The notes under the pieces were generated by a model. The model made no database searches and was not told the origin of the DNA. It saw only the letters and a program-made list of their open reading frames with translations. From contig NZ_JABUOU010000013.1 in assembly GCF_013344475.1 (NCBI RefSeq), positions 1 to 54,382 on the forward strand: a stretch of 54,382 bases of DNA. Reading direction: 5' to 3'. This document shows positions 10,121 to 18,063 of the stretch, one piece after another. This stretch comes from Martelella limonii. GTDB taxonomy: Bacteria > Pseudomonadota > Alphaproteobacteria > Rhizobiales > Rhizobiaceae. Every line of letters begins with the position of its first letter. Position 1 is the first letter of the stretch. The position numbers were made by a program, and so were the translations under genes.

Positions 10121-11701
10121 ATGACCGCGTCTCGAACAGCAATCCGACGGCAGATCGCAAAGCTGGCCGAAATCCCCAGGCTTCTGAAACCTTCCGTGCT
10201 GCCGGCGCGGTGGGACGGGGATGCGCCGGAAATCCGTGACGCCCGCCGGCAGATCGCGATCCAGGATTTCTTTTACAAGACCCTGCCCCCGTTCGATCTG
10301 CCGGTCTGCCTGCTTAATTGCGACGGCACGGTTGTCCTGAGCGACGGAGAAACCGACGCGTTGCCGAAGCGTTTCGACTTGCCGCCGCGCGACGAACAGG
10401 GCTTCGCCTTCAGAGAACATGAGGGTGTGCTGCAGGTCGTGCTTGCGGTCAGGCATTACTGGCCGCAAGCGCCGGACGGAGCCGAGTGGCTGGCGATTGC
10501 AGCCGACCGCGCGTTTTTCGAAAGGCAGGCGCCGCTCGATGTCGCGCGGTTGACGGCGAGCGAATACCAGTTGATCGCACAGCTTCTGGCCGGCTACGAA
10601 CTGAAAGAAGCCGCTGAAAGGCTGGGCGCTTCCTACGATACCAAACGCAAGCAATTGCAGGTCGTCTTCCAGAAGTTTGACGTCACCAACCAGGCAGCGC
10701 TGGCCCGCTCGATCTCGGCAAGTCTGATGAGTTATCTCATCGCCACCTTTTCCGGCGCGCGCGATCACAGCCCGGAGCGCAAGCTTCTGTTCCGCCATTT
10801 CGCAGGCAAGGTGACGATGCATTCCGTCACGCTTCAAAACGGCGCCGAACTGCCCATCTGGGAGTTCGGCGACCGACGCGGCAAGCCCTGTCTGTTTTTC
10901 CACGGGCTGTTGTCGCCGACGCTCTACTGCGATGACAAGGTCGATATTCTGCGGCGCCATGGCCTGCGCTTTCTGGTGGCGCCCCGGTTTTTCATCGAGG
11001 GGTTCGACCATTCGGATCCGTTGCGTTTTCTGGAGACCTATACCGAGGCACTTGCCGAAATGGTGCGCCACCTTATCGGCGGGCCGGTGACCTGCGTCGC
11101 GGTTAATTCCGGGGTCTCCTGGGCCACGCATTTCGCAACCCGCCACCCCGACCTTGTCAAGAGCCTGGTGATCGCCGGAGCGCCGTTCCCGCCATCGATA
11201 GCCGCACCGGCATCGGAACGCAGCATGCAGGCAGCCCTTGCGAGCGCCGTCCGCCAGCGACCGATTGTGATCGGCGCCATCGTCAAGGCCTATGCTGCGC
11301 TGGCGCGCTCCCCGGCCCTTGCCGCGCGCGCTTACCGTCACGCGTATCGCGAAAGCCCTGCCGATCTGGCAGTGATCGACCAATCAATTAAGGCCGGCTG
11401 GGCACTGTCGTGGCTGCGGTTGATCGGCGAACGGTCATCGGCAAGCGTGGTCGCCGATCTCGCCGTCAATCAACGCGGCTGGGATCAGGATATCGGCGCG
11501 CTGCTGATGCCGATCCTGTTCCTTCAGGGCGCCGACGACAAGATGTCGCCACCCGCGCCGATTGCGGCTTTGGCCGAAACCAATCCGAATGCAGATTGCA
11601 GGATCATTCCCGAGGTCGGCCATCACCTCGCCGCCAGCCGTTTCGAATTGTTGGCCGGCACGCTGGCAGAAGACGCTGATATCGAGGAGAGCTCGCCTTA
11701 G
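10121..11701 (+). CDS. LuxR-type HTH / alpha-beta hydrolase fusion protein
   Basis: A 526-residue soluble protein with three parts. Residues 1-140 form an unrecognised N-terminal domain, possibly PAS-like in length. Residues about 141-200 read as a LuxR/GerE-type helix-turn-helix (LTASEYQLIAQLLAGYELKEAAERLG). Residues about 225-515 are an alpha/beta hydrolase fold. In the hydrolase part I see an oxyanion HG (261-262), a nucleophile-elbow candidate VNSGV with S330 in place of the usual GxSxG, an acid at D472/D473 (GADDKMSPP) and a histidine at H501/H502 (PEVGHHL). The triad therefore looks present although the elbow glycines are degenerate. No signal peptide is present. It may be a transcription factor whose hydrolase domain senses or turns over a ligand. 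It is divergent from the autotransporter and convergent with the export operon. The role is inferred; the domain calls are fairly firm. Confidence 0.8.
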   Translation: MTASRTAIRRQIAKLAEIPRLLKPSVLPARWDGDAPEIRDARRQIAIQDFFYKTLPPFDLPVCLLNCDGTVVLSDGETDALPKRFDLPPRDEQGFAFREHEGVLQVVLAVRHYWPQAPDGAEWLAIAADRAFFERQAPLDVARLTASEYQLIAQLLAGYELKEAAERLGASYDTKRKQLQVVFQKFDVTNQAALARSISASLMSYLIATFSGARDHSPERKLLFRHFAGKVTMHSVTLQNGAELPIWEFGDRRGKPCLFFHGLLSPTLYCDDKVDILRRHGLRFLVAPRFFIEGFDHSDPLRFLETYTEALAEMVRHLIGGPVTCVAVNSGVSWATHFATRHPDLVKSLVIAGAPFPPSIAAPASERSMQAALASAVRQRPIVIGAIVKAYAALARSPALAARAYRHAYRESPADLAVIDQSIKAGWALSWLRLIGERSSASVVADLAVNQRGWDQDIGALLMPILFLQGADDKMSPPAPIAALAETNPNADCRIIPEVGHHLAASRFELLAGTLAEDADIEESSP

Positions 11702-11746
11702 GCCGACACGGAAGCGCTCGCCGCCGCGCCGCCGGCGCACTGATAC

Positions 11747-13075
11747 TCAGGCCGGGTCCTGAGCGTCCGGCAGGGGCGCGCACATCAGCTTTTGCCGGGC
11801 ACGCGCCATCTCCATCGCGAACAATGCCTCGGCACGCTGCAACCGCGCCTTCGCAAGCGCCGTCTCGGCCGCGCATCGCTCGGCATCGGGCCTTGCGGAA
11901 AGGGATGTCCGCGCCGTCGCTATGGCGGCGTCGGCCGAGGCGAGCGCGCGACGGGCACCCGCCGTGTTCAGCACGGTCTCATTGTAGCGGTTCAGCAATT
12001 CACGATGGTTTTCGCGTGCCGCCAGGATTGTCTCAAGCAAGCGGATGCGCGCGCGGTCGGTCAGTCGCAGGCTGTCGCCCTGATCGATCAGCGGCAGCAC
12101 ATAGCCTACCAGGAACTGAAGGCTGAGACCGCCATCCTCGCTCATGAAGGTCGGAAGCGCAGCCGTCAGCTTGGTGAAGCGTGATTTTCTGGCGAGATCG
12201 AGCTGGGCGCCGGCAGCCTCGACAAGCAGATTTTCCAGCGCCTGGCTTCCGGAAGCCGAAAAACAAGCTTCGCCATTTTCGGCATCGGTTTTGGGCAGGC
12301 CCGCCAGCGCCGGCAGCACGGATCGCGTTGCCGCGACCGGCTCACCGTCTGGCTTCAGGCCGGAAAGCGCCAACACCTTGCTCTCCTCCGCCTCCATGGC
12401 CATGGCAATGGCATCCGCCTCGCTCAAGACTGCGGCAATCCGCGCGTTCATCGCATCGACCTCCGCCACCGAGACCGTGCCGAGTTGCTGTTCAGCGCGC
12501 ATCGATTTCGCCTGGCAGGAAAGCGCATCCGCCTCCAGCAGCGTGTGTCGGCGCTTGAAATCCATCTCGCTCAGCGAAGCGTAGGCGGCAAGCAAGGCCC
12601 CCAGAGCATTGCGGTAGGCGAGCTGATACTGGACCGGAATAAGCTCTTCTGCGATTGCGATATTGCGGCTGTCGAGCCCGAGCAGCGCATAGGCAATATC
12701 CCAATTGACGCCGAGCACGACATTCGTGTTGTCCGTAACCCCGTCGCGCCGGTCATAGCTGATGAAGTCGCGCGCTTCCACCGAGATGCGCGGAAACCGG
12801 CGCGAGCGGGTTTCGTCTAGCGCAAGTTCCGCTTCGGCGCGCTTCAGCCGCGCCTTCATCACATCGTGCCCGCGCCGGTCGGCGGAAGCAACGAGCTCGA
12901 CCGGGCCAAGGGGACCTTCGAACGCAGACAGAGGCGGCGGGGCATCAATCTGGCGCTGGAGCGCATCGATGTCGGCGCTCGTCTGCTTCAGCGCGGGCGA
13001 GGCGCAGGCGGCGAGAACGAGCGGGATCGCCAGAGCCGCCAGCCCGCGCAGCTGTGGAAGCCAGCTATTCGACAA
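11747..13075 (-). CDS. TolC-family outer-membrane efflux lipoprotein
   Basis: A 442-residue outer-membrane channel component of a tripartite exporter. The N-terminus is a lipoprotein signal with lipobox LAAC, Cys24. The rest is rich in Ala, Glu and Arg in long helical stretches (for example the KARLKRAEAELALDETRSRR segment region), typical of TolC-type coiled-coil barrels, with two internally similar halves. Its start overlaps the stop of the HlyD-type adaptor gene by 11 bases, so the two are translationally coupled. It is the last gene of the operon 16558 to 11747, downstream of adaptor, permease, ATPase and small lipoprotein. Substrate unknown. Confidence 0.88.
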   Translation of the reverse strand: MSNSWLPQLRGLAALAIPLVLAACASPALKQTSADIDALQRQIDAPPPLSAFEGPLGPVELVASADRRGHDVMKARLKRAEAELALDETRSRRFPRISVEARDFISYDRRDGVTDNTNVVLGVNWDIAYALLGLDSRNIAIAEELIPVQYQLAYRNALGALLAAYASLSEMDFKRRHTLLEADALSCQAKSMRAEQQLGTVSVAEVDAMNARIAAVLSEADAIAMAMEAEESKVLALSGLKPDGEPVAATRSVLPALAGLPKTDAENGEACFSASGSQALENLLVEAAGAQLDLARKSRFTKLTAALPTFMSEDGGLSLQFLVGYVLPLIDQGDSLRLTDRARIRLLETILAARENHRELLNRYNETVLNTAGARRALASADAAIATARTSLSARPDAERCAAETALAKARLQRAEALFAMEMARARQKLMCAPLPDAQDPA

Positions 13076-14270
13076 CGATATCTCCGCTTTTCAATCCGGA
13101 AAGGATGCGGACATAACCATCCGCCACCTCGCCGAGTTCAAGTTCGACAAGGCCGGTCTTGCCGTCTTCAAGCTTCATTGCGTACACGCGGCCCGACTGA
13201 AACCGGAGCGCGCTTGCCGGTATCGACGGCGACGGGGCCCCGATCGACCGGCTGAAGCTGCAAAGCGCCTGGCTGTTCAACATCGCCTCATCGCCCGGGA
13301 AAACGATGGCGATGTCATAGGCATAGCGACCGCGCTTCTGTTCGATGGGGTCATCGACCAGCCGTTTCGAAACGATCTCGGCTGCGACGGGGCCGCGCGC
13401 ACCTTCAAAGCTGACGGTCACCGACGCTCCCTCGACAACGCGCATGTCGCTGTCACCGAACCGGACGACCGCGCCGTAGCGTCCGGGCGTGACCAGGGAG
13501 GCGATCGGCGTGCCGCGGCGCAATTCGCCGCCGCCGGCTTCGACAAGCTGAGGATCGCGCCAGATCACCGTGCCGTTTTCGGGCGCCGCCAGAGCGCTTC
13601 GGTCCTTCTCGCGCCCGATATCGGCAAGCCGTGCCTCCGCGACGGACAGATCATGCTCCAACTGGTCGATATCGAGCTGGATCTGTGCGCGATCGAGGGT
13701 GCGCTGGTGGGAAAGCCGGGCATGCTCGGCCTCCGCATCCTCCAGCCGCAGCCGGGTTTCTTCCAGCCGCTGCGGCGCAATCTGTCCGCTCGCTTCCAGC
13801 CGCTCCATCTCCTGAAGTTTTGCACGAAGCCTGGCAAGGCCGCTCTCCCGCGTGGCGTGCTCGATTTGCCAGATCGCCCCCGTTTCGCTGCGATAAGGAC
13901 CCGATTTGAAGGCGATCCGCGAGCGCAGGCTTTCAACGTCAGCCGCCAGGCTCCGCTCTTCGCTTTCGAGCTTGCCGACCGCGTAACGGGCTATGATGTC
14001 GCCCCTCTTCACCTGGCTGCCGTCTGCCACAAGCAGTTCGAGCAAACCATCGGCCGGGGCCGACAACGCGCGCGGCGCGCCGTATTCAACATGGCATTGT
14101 CGCACGACGCGCTCTGTGAAGGCGTGGTCAGCTATGCGCAATTCCGCCCGGTTCGGCGCCTGATCGGCTGCCTTTTCCCGCGGCCAGACGCCGCCCTGCA
14201 CCGCCCATGCGGCAGCGCAGACGCCCATCACCACGCCGAAAGCTGCAAGGGACGTTCTAACCCTCACCAT
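13065..14270 (-). CDS. HlyD/MacA-type periplasmic adaptor subunit
   Basis: A membrane-fusion protein of 401 residues that would bridge the inner-membrane ABC permease and the TolC-like channel. An N-terminal signal-anchor helix (about residues 5-24) precedes the first lipoyl-like half (ADGLLELLVADGSQVKRGD), then an alpha-helical hairpin (about residues 95-200, heavily charged, Gln/Glu/Arg), the second lipoyl half (APENGTVIWRD) and beta-barrel domains. The C-terminus GLKSGDIVVE matches the usual end of MacA/RND adaptors. It lies 33 bases after the permease gene and overlaps the TolC-like gene. Confidence 0.9.
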   Translation of the reverse strand: MVRVRTSLAAFGVVMGVCAAAWAVQGGVWPREKAADQAPNRAELRIADHAFTERVVRQCHVEYGAPRALSAPADGLLELLVADGSQVKRGDIIARYAVGKLESEERSLAADVESLRSRIAFKSGPYRSETGAIWQIEHATRESGLARLRAKLQEMERLEASGQIAPQRLEETRLRLEDAEAEHARLSHQRTLDRAQIQLDIDQLEHDLSVAEARLADIGREKDRSALAAPENGTVIWRDPQLVEAGGGELRRGTPIASLVTPGRYGAVVRFGDSDMRVVEGASVTVSFEGARGPVAAEIVSKRLVDDPIEQKRGRYAYDIAIVFPGDEAMLNSQALCSFSRSIGAPSPSIPASALRFQSGRVYAMKLEDGKTGLVELELGEVADGYVRILSGLKSGDIVVE

Positions 14271-14303
14271 GAGGCCGCCTTTCCATGCAGAGCTCCATCA
14301 CCA

Positions 14304-15491
14304 TCAGCTCTCCCTCAGCACGGTTGCCGGATCGGTGCGCGCGGCGTTGAGCGCCGGCACGATGCCGGCGAGAAGCGTGACCACGAAAAAACCGGCAAGA
14401 GCGCGGGCAATCGGCCCAATGGCGACACCTGAACCGGTGAGACTGCCCGCCACGAAATAGCGGCCGAGCGGCTGCTGCAAGACCTCGGCGAGAACCATAC
14501 CGCCCACGATACCGACGATCAGCGCAAGCGTGGCGATCAGGGCTGTTTCTTCAAAGATTTCAACAATGATCCTGCCCCGCGTCGCGCCCAGCGTGCGACG
14601 GATGGCGATCTCGCGGCGGCGCTCCGTCACCGAAAACGACATCAGCGCCGCAATCGACACGCCACCGATCATCAGGATGATCGCGCTCAGCCCCACCGAT
14701 ATGGCAAGCGCGATGAATTTCAGTTCCCGCGCCTGTTCGATGATCGGCGCGCTTGACCATAAGGTCAGCCGCGACACATCGAACGTGAGCGACAACAGCC
14801 CTTTCAGGCGCGGCTCCGGAAGGCTTCCCGCAGGGCCGGTCACGAGAAAGTTGAAATTGCCGGCATCGACGCCTTCAAAGGAATCTTCCATTTGAGGGAT
14901 CAGCAGCGATCGCGACAGTTCGGCAAAAGGGGGACGTACCGGCGCATCGAAGATGCCGGCCACCTGGCAGGCCTTGCCCTCCAACCAAACGATCGAGGCG
15001 CCGTCGAGATTTTCGGCCAGCGCACGCCCCACCAGACAGCTGTCCTGCATCAAATCGCCGATTTCCATGCCGGGCGGCAGATCCGTGGTCAACCCGGCCT
15101 GCCGGGCGAAACCATCACCGACGGCATAGGCCTTGGCGAGTTGCGCCGTGCCACCGCTTTCCAAAGTCACCGGAAAGGTCCGAAAGGATGTCACGGAAAA
15201 TCCGCCGGGCAACAGTGCGGCGATCATATCCGGACCGAGCAGAGCGAGCGCATCGGGATCGAAGAAGCCGCCGGTCAACATGCCGGCCTCGTAACTGGCG
15301 CCGCTGATCACGAAGGTTTCCGCCGTGCCAAGTTCCAGCAACGTATCGAAATGGCGCAGCGCATTGCCCGAAAGCGCGTAATTGGCAATGGTGCCCGCAA
15401 GCGTCATCGACAACGTGACCACGGCGAAGAACAGACGCGCGAGGCCAAAGGCCCTGAGCCGGGAGAGGATCGGTTCAAACGGCAACAGCAT
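14304..15491 (-). CDS. MacB-like ABC transporter permease (FtsX family)
   Basis: A 395-residue inner-membrane protein with the MacB/LolC/FtsX layout: one N-terminal transmembrane helix (about residues 17-40), a large periplasmic domain (about 45-255) and three C-terminal helices. The cytoplasmic motif RREIAIRRTLGATRGRI, followed by the last helices and ALNAARTDPATVLRES, is typical of this family. Its start overlaps the end of the ATPase gene by 17 bases. MacB-like systems drive periplasmic export of lipoproteins, peptides or small molecules by mechanotransmission rather than transport across the inner membrane. The lipoprotein gene at the head of the operon is a candidate partner. Confidence 0.9.
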   Translation of the reverse strand: MLLPFEPILSRLRAFGLARLFFAVVTLSMTLAGTIANYALSGNALRHFDTLLELGTAETFVISGASYEAGMLTGGFFDPDALALLGPDMIAALLPGGFSVTSFRTFPVTLESGGTAQLAKAYAVGDGFARQAGLTTDLPPGMEIGDLMQDSCLVGRALAENLDGASIVWLEGKACQVAGIFDAPVRPPFAELSRSLLIPQMEDSFEGVDAGNFNFLVTGPAGSLPEPRLKGLLSLTFDVSRLTLWSSAPIIEQARELKFIALAISVGLSAIILMIGGVSIAALMSFSVTERRREIAIRRTLGATRGRIIVEIFEETALIATLALIVGIVGGMVLAEVLQQPLGRYFVAGSLTGSGVAIGPIARALAGFFVVTLLAGIVPALNAARTDPATVLRES

Positions 15492-16158
15492 GGCACCGCC
15501 CGCCCGAGAGTTTCAGCACCCGCTCAAACCTTCGGGCATGATCGAGATTGTGGGTGACCATCACCAGCCCGCACCCCTCGCTGCAGTTCTGAAGAAGGAG
15601 GTCGAGGACGTTCCGGCCGGTCTCCTCGTCGAGATTGCCCGTCGGCTCGTCGGAGAGAACGAGCGCCGGCCGGGTCACCAGCGCCCTTGCCAGCGCCACC
15701 CGCTGTTTCTCGCCGCCCGAAAGGCTGCTTGCGCGCGAGCGGGCGCGGCGAGAAAGGCCAACCCTTTCAAGCTCCTCCTCGGCGCGCATGAGCGCCGCCC
15801 CCCTGGAAACGCCCTGGTACCGGAGCGGCATCGCCACGTTTTCTGCTGCGCTGATATGATCGATCAGGTTGAAGCCCTGAAACACGAAGCCGATTTGATG
15901 TCGCCGGAACCGGGTCTTGCGGGCGTCCGAAATCGCCGCGACATCGACACCGGAGATGGCCACGCTGCCCTCGTCCGGCGTCGACAGCGTGCCGAGAATT
16001 TCGAGGAGTGATGATTTGCCCGAACCCGACGCACCGATGATGCAGAGCCGTTCGCCAGCGTCGAGCGTCAGGTCGATCTTCTTCAGTATCTCGATGCGCT
16101 CGCCAGCGGAAACAACGGACTTGCTGACCGCGCGGACATCAAGCAGACGTTCTGCCAT
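15475..16158 (-). CDS. MacB/LolD-type ABC transporter ATP-binding protein
   Basis: A 227-residue stand-alone ATPase. It has Walker [11 protein letters not shown]-loop [11 protein letters not shown], signature [15 protein letters not shown], Walker [13 protein letters not shown] and switch histidine VTHN, the exact arrangement of LolD/MacB-N ATPases. I chose the ATG at 16158 (MAERLLDV) because the open frame further upstream only shadows the small lipoprotein gene and shows no family similarity. It pairs with the permease that it overlaps. Confidence 0.93.
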   Translation of the reverse strand: MAERLLDVRAVSKSVVSAGERIEILKKIDLTLDAGERLCIIGASGSGKSSLLEILGTLSTPDEGSVAISGVDVAAISDARKTRFRRHQIGFVFQGFNLIDHISAAENVAMPLRYQGVSRGAALMRAEEELERVGLSRRARSRASSLSGGEKQRVALARALVTRPALVLSDEPTGNLDEETGRNVLDLLLQNCSEGCGLVMVTHNLDHARRFERVLKLSGGRCHAVAV

Positions 16159-16195
16159 GGCCTTAACCGCCCGGAAGCGACCCGGATCAGTGGAC

Positions 16196-16558
16196 CTAGT
16201 AATCCGCCTTGCAGCTGAAGGTGGAATACATTTCATTCGCCAGGTCCGCCGTCTGCTCATAGGCATTCCAATAGGGCTCTGCGCCGGCCGTGCCGTACTG
16301 CTGCACTGCGAGCTTGTATTCGCTGTAATAGCTGCGCGCGGCGTCGCAGTGGGTAGCCACCTGAATGTTGACGGGGGCGCCGCTGGTCGTGGTGCACGAG
16401 CTCGGGCACTGCAGGATCGACGATTTCGGCGTGCCGCCTCCGGAGGAGGAACCGCCGGTGTCGTAATCGGAATCCGAAAGAGAATCGAAGGACGAGTCGG
16501 TACAGGCCGCCAGAAAAAGGATCGGGACCAGGCAAAGTGCTGTCTTGAAGTTCGGCAT
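16196..16558 (-). CDS. Small cysteine-containing lipoprotein, function unknown
   Basis: A 120-residue protein with a clear lipoprotein signal: hydrophobic h-region and lipobox LAAC, Cys19. The mature part starts with a Ser/Asp/Gly-rich linker of about 25 residues (a flexible tether), then a compact domain with four further cysteines at positions 51, 55, 71 and 116, enough for two disulfides in the periplasm, and many Tyr. I recognise no family. It is the first gene of the operon encoding a MacB-like exporter, 37 bases ahead of the ATPase start, with a GAGGGAAG ribosome site. It could be a substrate, an accessory subunit or a sensor of that exporter. Asp at +2 after the Cys is absent (the residue is Thr), so outer-membrane sorting is expected under the classical rule. 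Confidence 0.75.
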   Translation of the reverse strand: MPNFKTALCLVPILFLAACTDSSFDSLSDSDYDTGGSSSGGGTPKSSILQCPSSCTTTSGAPVNIQVATHCDAARSYYSEYKLAVQQYGTAGAEPYWNAYEQTADLANEMYSTFSCKADY

Positions 16559-16812
16559 CTGAAAATTCTTCCCTCATGATCGCGAAGCCTGCCGCTTCGC
16601 AAATGACATAGGCATCGCCCCTCGCGATGCTGGAGGAAGATCTACAGACGGCCCAGAACCCGAGCGCCCCCCATTTGGGGGGTGCGAGCAAGAAATAACC
16701 GAGTTTGGTGATGTTTCGGCAGCGCCGGAAGCACGACTTCGCCGCTCGCGTTCCCTCAGCTGGATGAGAAAAAGCCGCGCTTGACAGCGCTTCTAAGTTG
16801 TGAAAACTTGTC

Positions 16813-16824
16813 TGCGCAAACGAT
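16813..16824 (+). promoter_or_regulatory. Putative secondary LacI-type half operator upstream of the regulator
   Basis: The string TGCGCAAACGAT repeats the left part of the perfect dyad at 16835-16852 and matches the left half of the site at 18000-18017. It lacks the right arm, so it is probably a weaker or half site of the same regulator. Confidence 0.4.
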
Positions 16825-16834
16825 AAACCATGCC

Positions 16835-16852
16835 TGAGCAAACGATTGCTCA
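16835..16852 (+). promoter_or_regulatory. LacI-family operator (autoregulatory)
   Basis: TGAGCAAACGATTGCTCA is an inverted repeat with 7-base perfect arms (TGAGCAA/TTGCTCA) around ACGA. It lies about 34 bases upstream of the TTG start of the LacI-type gene. A closely related copy (15 of 18 bases) precedes the binding-protein gene at 18000. The core resembles the central-CG palindromes bound by LacI/GalR regulators, which fits autoregulation. Confidence 0.7.
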
Positions 16853-16885
16853 AACAGAATTGTGCGTTTGCGCGGGAGGAGCAAA

Positions 16886-17932
16886 TTGGCGGACAGGGTT
16901 TCCACTCTGCAATCGGCGGGCGTCTATCAGCGCAGCACGATCCGCGATGTCGCGGCGAAGGCGGATGTCAGCGTCACAACGGCCTCACGGGCCCTGAACG
17001 GCACGGGGCGCATGTCCGACGAGACGCGAGAGCGTGTGCGGGCTGCCGCTTCCGCGCTCGACTACCGGCCGAATTCGATTGCCCGCGGGCTTGTGCAGCA
17101 GCGATCCTTCACGCTTGGTCTTCTGACCAACGACACCTATGGCCGCTTTACGCTGCCTGTCGCCGCCGGGCTCTCCGCCGCCATGGCCGATCGCGGCGTC
17201 TCGGTTTTCCTGAGCGCCGGTGAGTACGAGCCGGAAAGCCTGAAGCTCAATCTCGGCGCCATGGAGGAAAAGCGGGTCGATGGGCTTGTCATCACCGGCA
17301 AGCGTATCGATCGCGGTCTTCCGATCGAACTGCCGCCGCTCGGCATGCCGGTGGTTTACGTCTACGCGTCCGCGCCCGAGGGGGCGGTGAGTTTCGTGCC
17401 GGACGACGTCAATGCGGCGAAGAATGCCGTCGACCACCTGATCGGGCTCGGGCGGCGGAAGATCGCTCATATCACCGGACCGAAAGCTTTCAAGGCGGCC
17501 AATCTGCGGGCGGCCGGCTGGCACTCGGCCGTTGAGGGCGCGGGACTCGAGCCCTTTGGCGATGCGATTTTCTCGGCCTGGACGGAGGCCCATGGCTACG
17601 ACATGGCGCATGCGCTGATCGAGGCCGGAGAGCGGCCGGATGCGATCTTCTGCGGCAATGACCAGATCGCCCGCGGCGTCATCGACGCCTTCGCGCTGAT
17701 GGGGATCCGGGTGCCGGACGATATCGCCATCGTCGGCTTCGATAACTGGGAGGTCTTTGCCAAGGCCACGCGTCCGCCGTTGACATCGGTCGATATGGGT
17801 CTTCCAGACCTCGGGAGAAGTGCGGGGCTTGCGCTTTTGGACATGATCGACGGCAAACCGGTTGAGCCGGGCATCCGTCAGATGCCCTGCACCCTCGTCG
17901 TCAGGCAATCTTGCGGCGTCAAGTCCGACTGA
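16886..17932 (+). CDS. LacI-family transcriptional regulator of the sugar ABC/GH127 operon
   Basis: A repressor-type protein of 348 residues. The N-terminal LacI helix-turn-helix (about residues 18-63, STIRDVAAKADVSVTTASRALNG, then the RPN hinge) is followed by a periplasmic-binding-like sensor domain with the usual GFDNWEVF and PPLTSVDM segments. I prefer the TTG at 16886 because GGGAGGAG sits 4-5 bases upstream; a GTG at 16862 in the same frame adds eight residues but has no ribosome site. It is followed by the sugar importer genes, and matching dyads occur in front of itself and the binding-protein gene. The inducer is probably the imported sugar or a product of it, plausibly L-arabinose-containing given the GH127 enzyme (inference). 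Confidence 0.9.
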   Translation: MADRVSTLQSAGVYQRSTIRDVAAKADVSVTTASRALNGTGRMSDETRERVRAAASALDYRPNSIARGLVQQRSFTLGLLTNDTYGRFTLPVAAGLSAAMADRGVSVFLSAGEYEPESLKLNLGAMEEKRVDGLVITGKRIDRGLPIELPPLGMPVVYVYASAPEGAVSFVPDDVNAAKNAVDHLIGLGRRKIAHITGPKAFKAANLRAAGWHSAVEGAGLEPFGDAIFSAWTEAHGYDMAHALIEAGERPDAIFCGNDQIARGVIDAFALMGIRVPDDIAIVGFDNWEVFAKATRPPLTSVDMGLPDLGRSAGLALLDMIDGKPVEPGIRQMPCTLVVRQSCGVKSD

Positions 17933-17999
17933 GGCTTGCGCCGGGAAACCGCCCCGAAAGTATGCGTTATGGGTTTGATGGGGAGGAAGTCGCGCATTT

Positions 18000-18017
18000 T
18001 GCGCAAACGTTAGCTCA
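18000..18017 (+). promoter_or_regulatory. LacI-family operator of the sugar ABC importer operon
   Basis: TGCGCAAACGTTAGCTCA matches 15 of 18 bases of the perfect dyad at 16835-16852. It lies about 47 bases upstream of the binding-protein ATG at 18064, the right place to block an operon promoter. The occurrence at both sites supports regulation by the adjacent LacI-type protein. Confidence 0.65.
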
Positions 18018-18063
18018 GCTCCATTCGGGCAGCTGGCGTGGGACCAAATGGGAGGTAATTGAA

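Noticed and set aside
9953-11383. Long open frame (476 codons) on the minus strand opposite the HTH-hydrolase gene
   Set aside because: It is an antisense shadow of a GC-rich gene; its protein has no recognisable domain, and the plus-strand frame shows clear motifs.
12762-14432. 556-codon plus-strand frame across the adaptor and TolC-like genes
   Set aside because: It crosses two well-supported minus-strand genes and matches no family.
15475-16602. Extended ATPase gene starting near 16602
   Set aside because: The extra N-terminal part overlaps the small lipoprotein gene in another frame and has no ATPase similarity; the ATG at 16158 begins the conserved domain.
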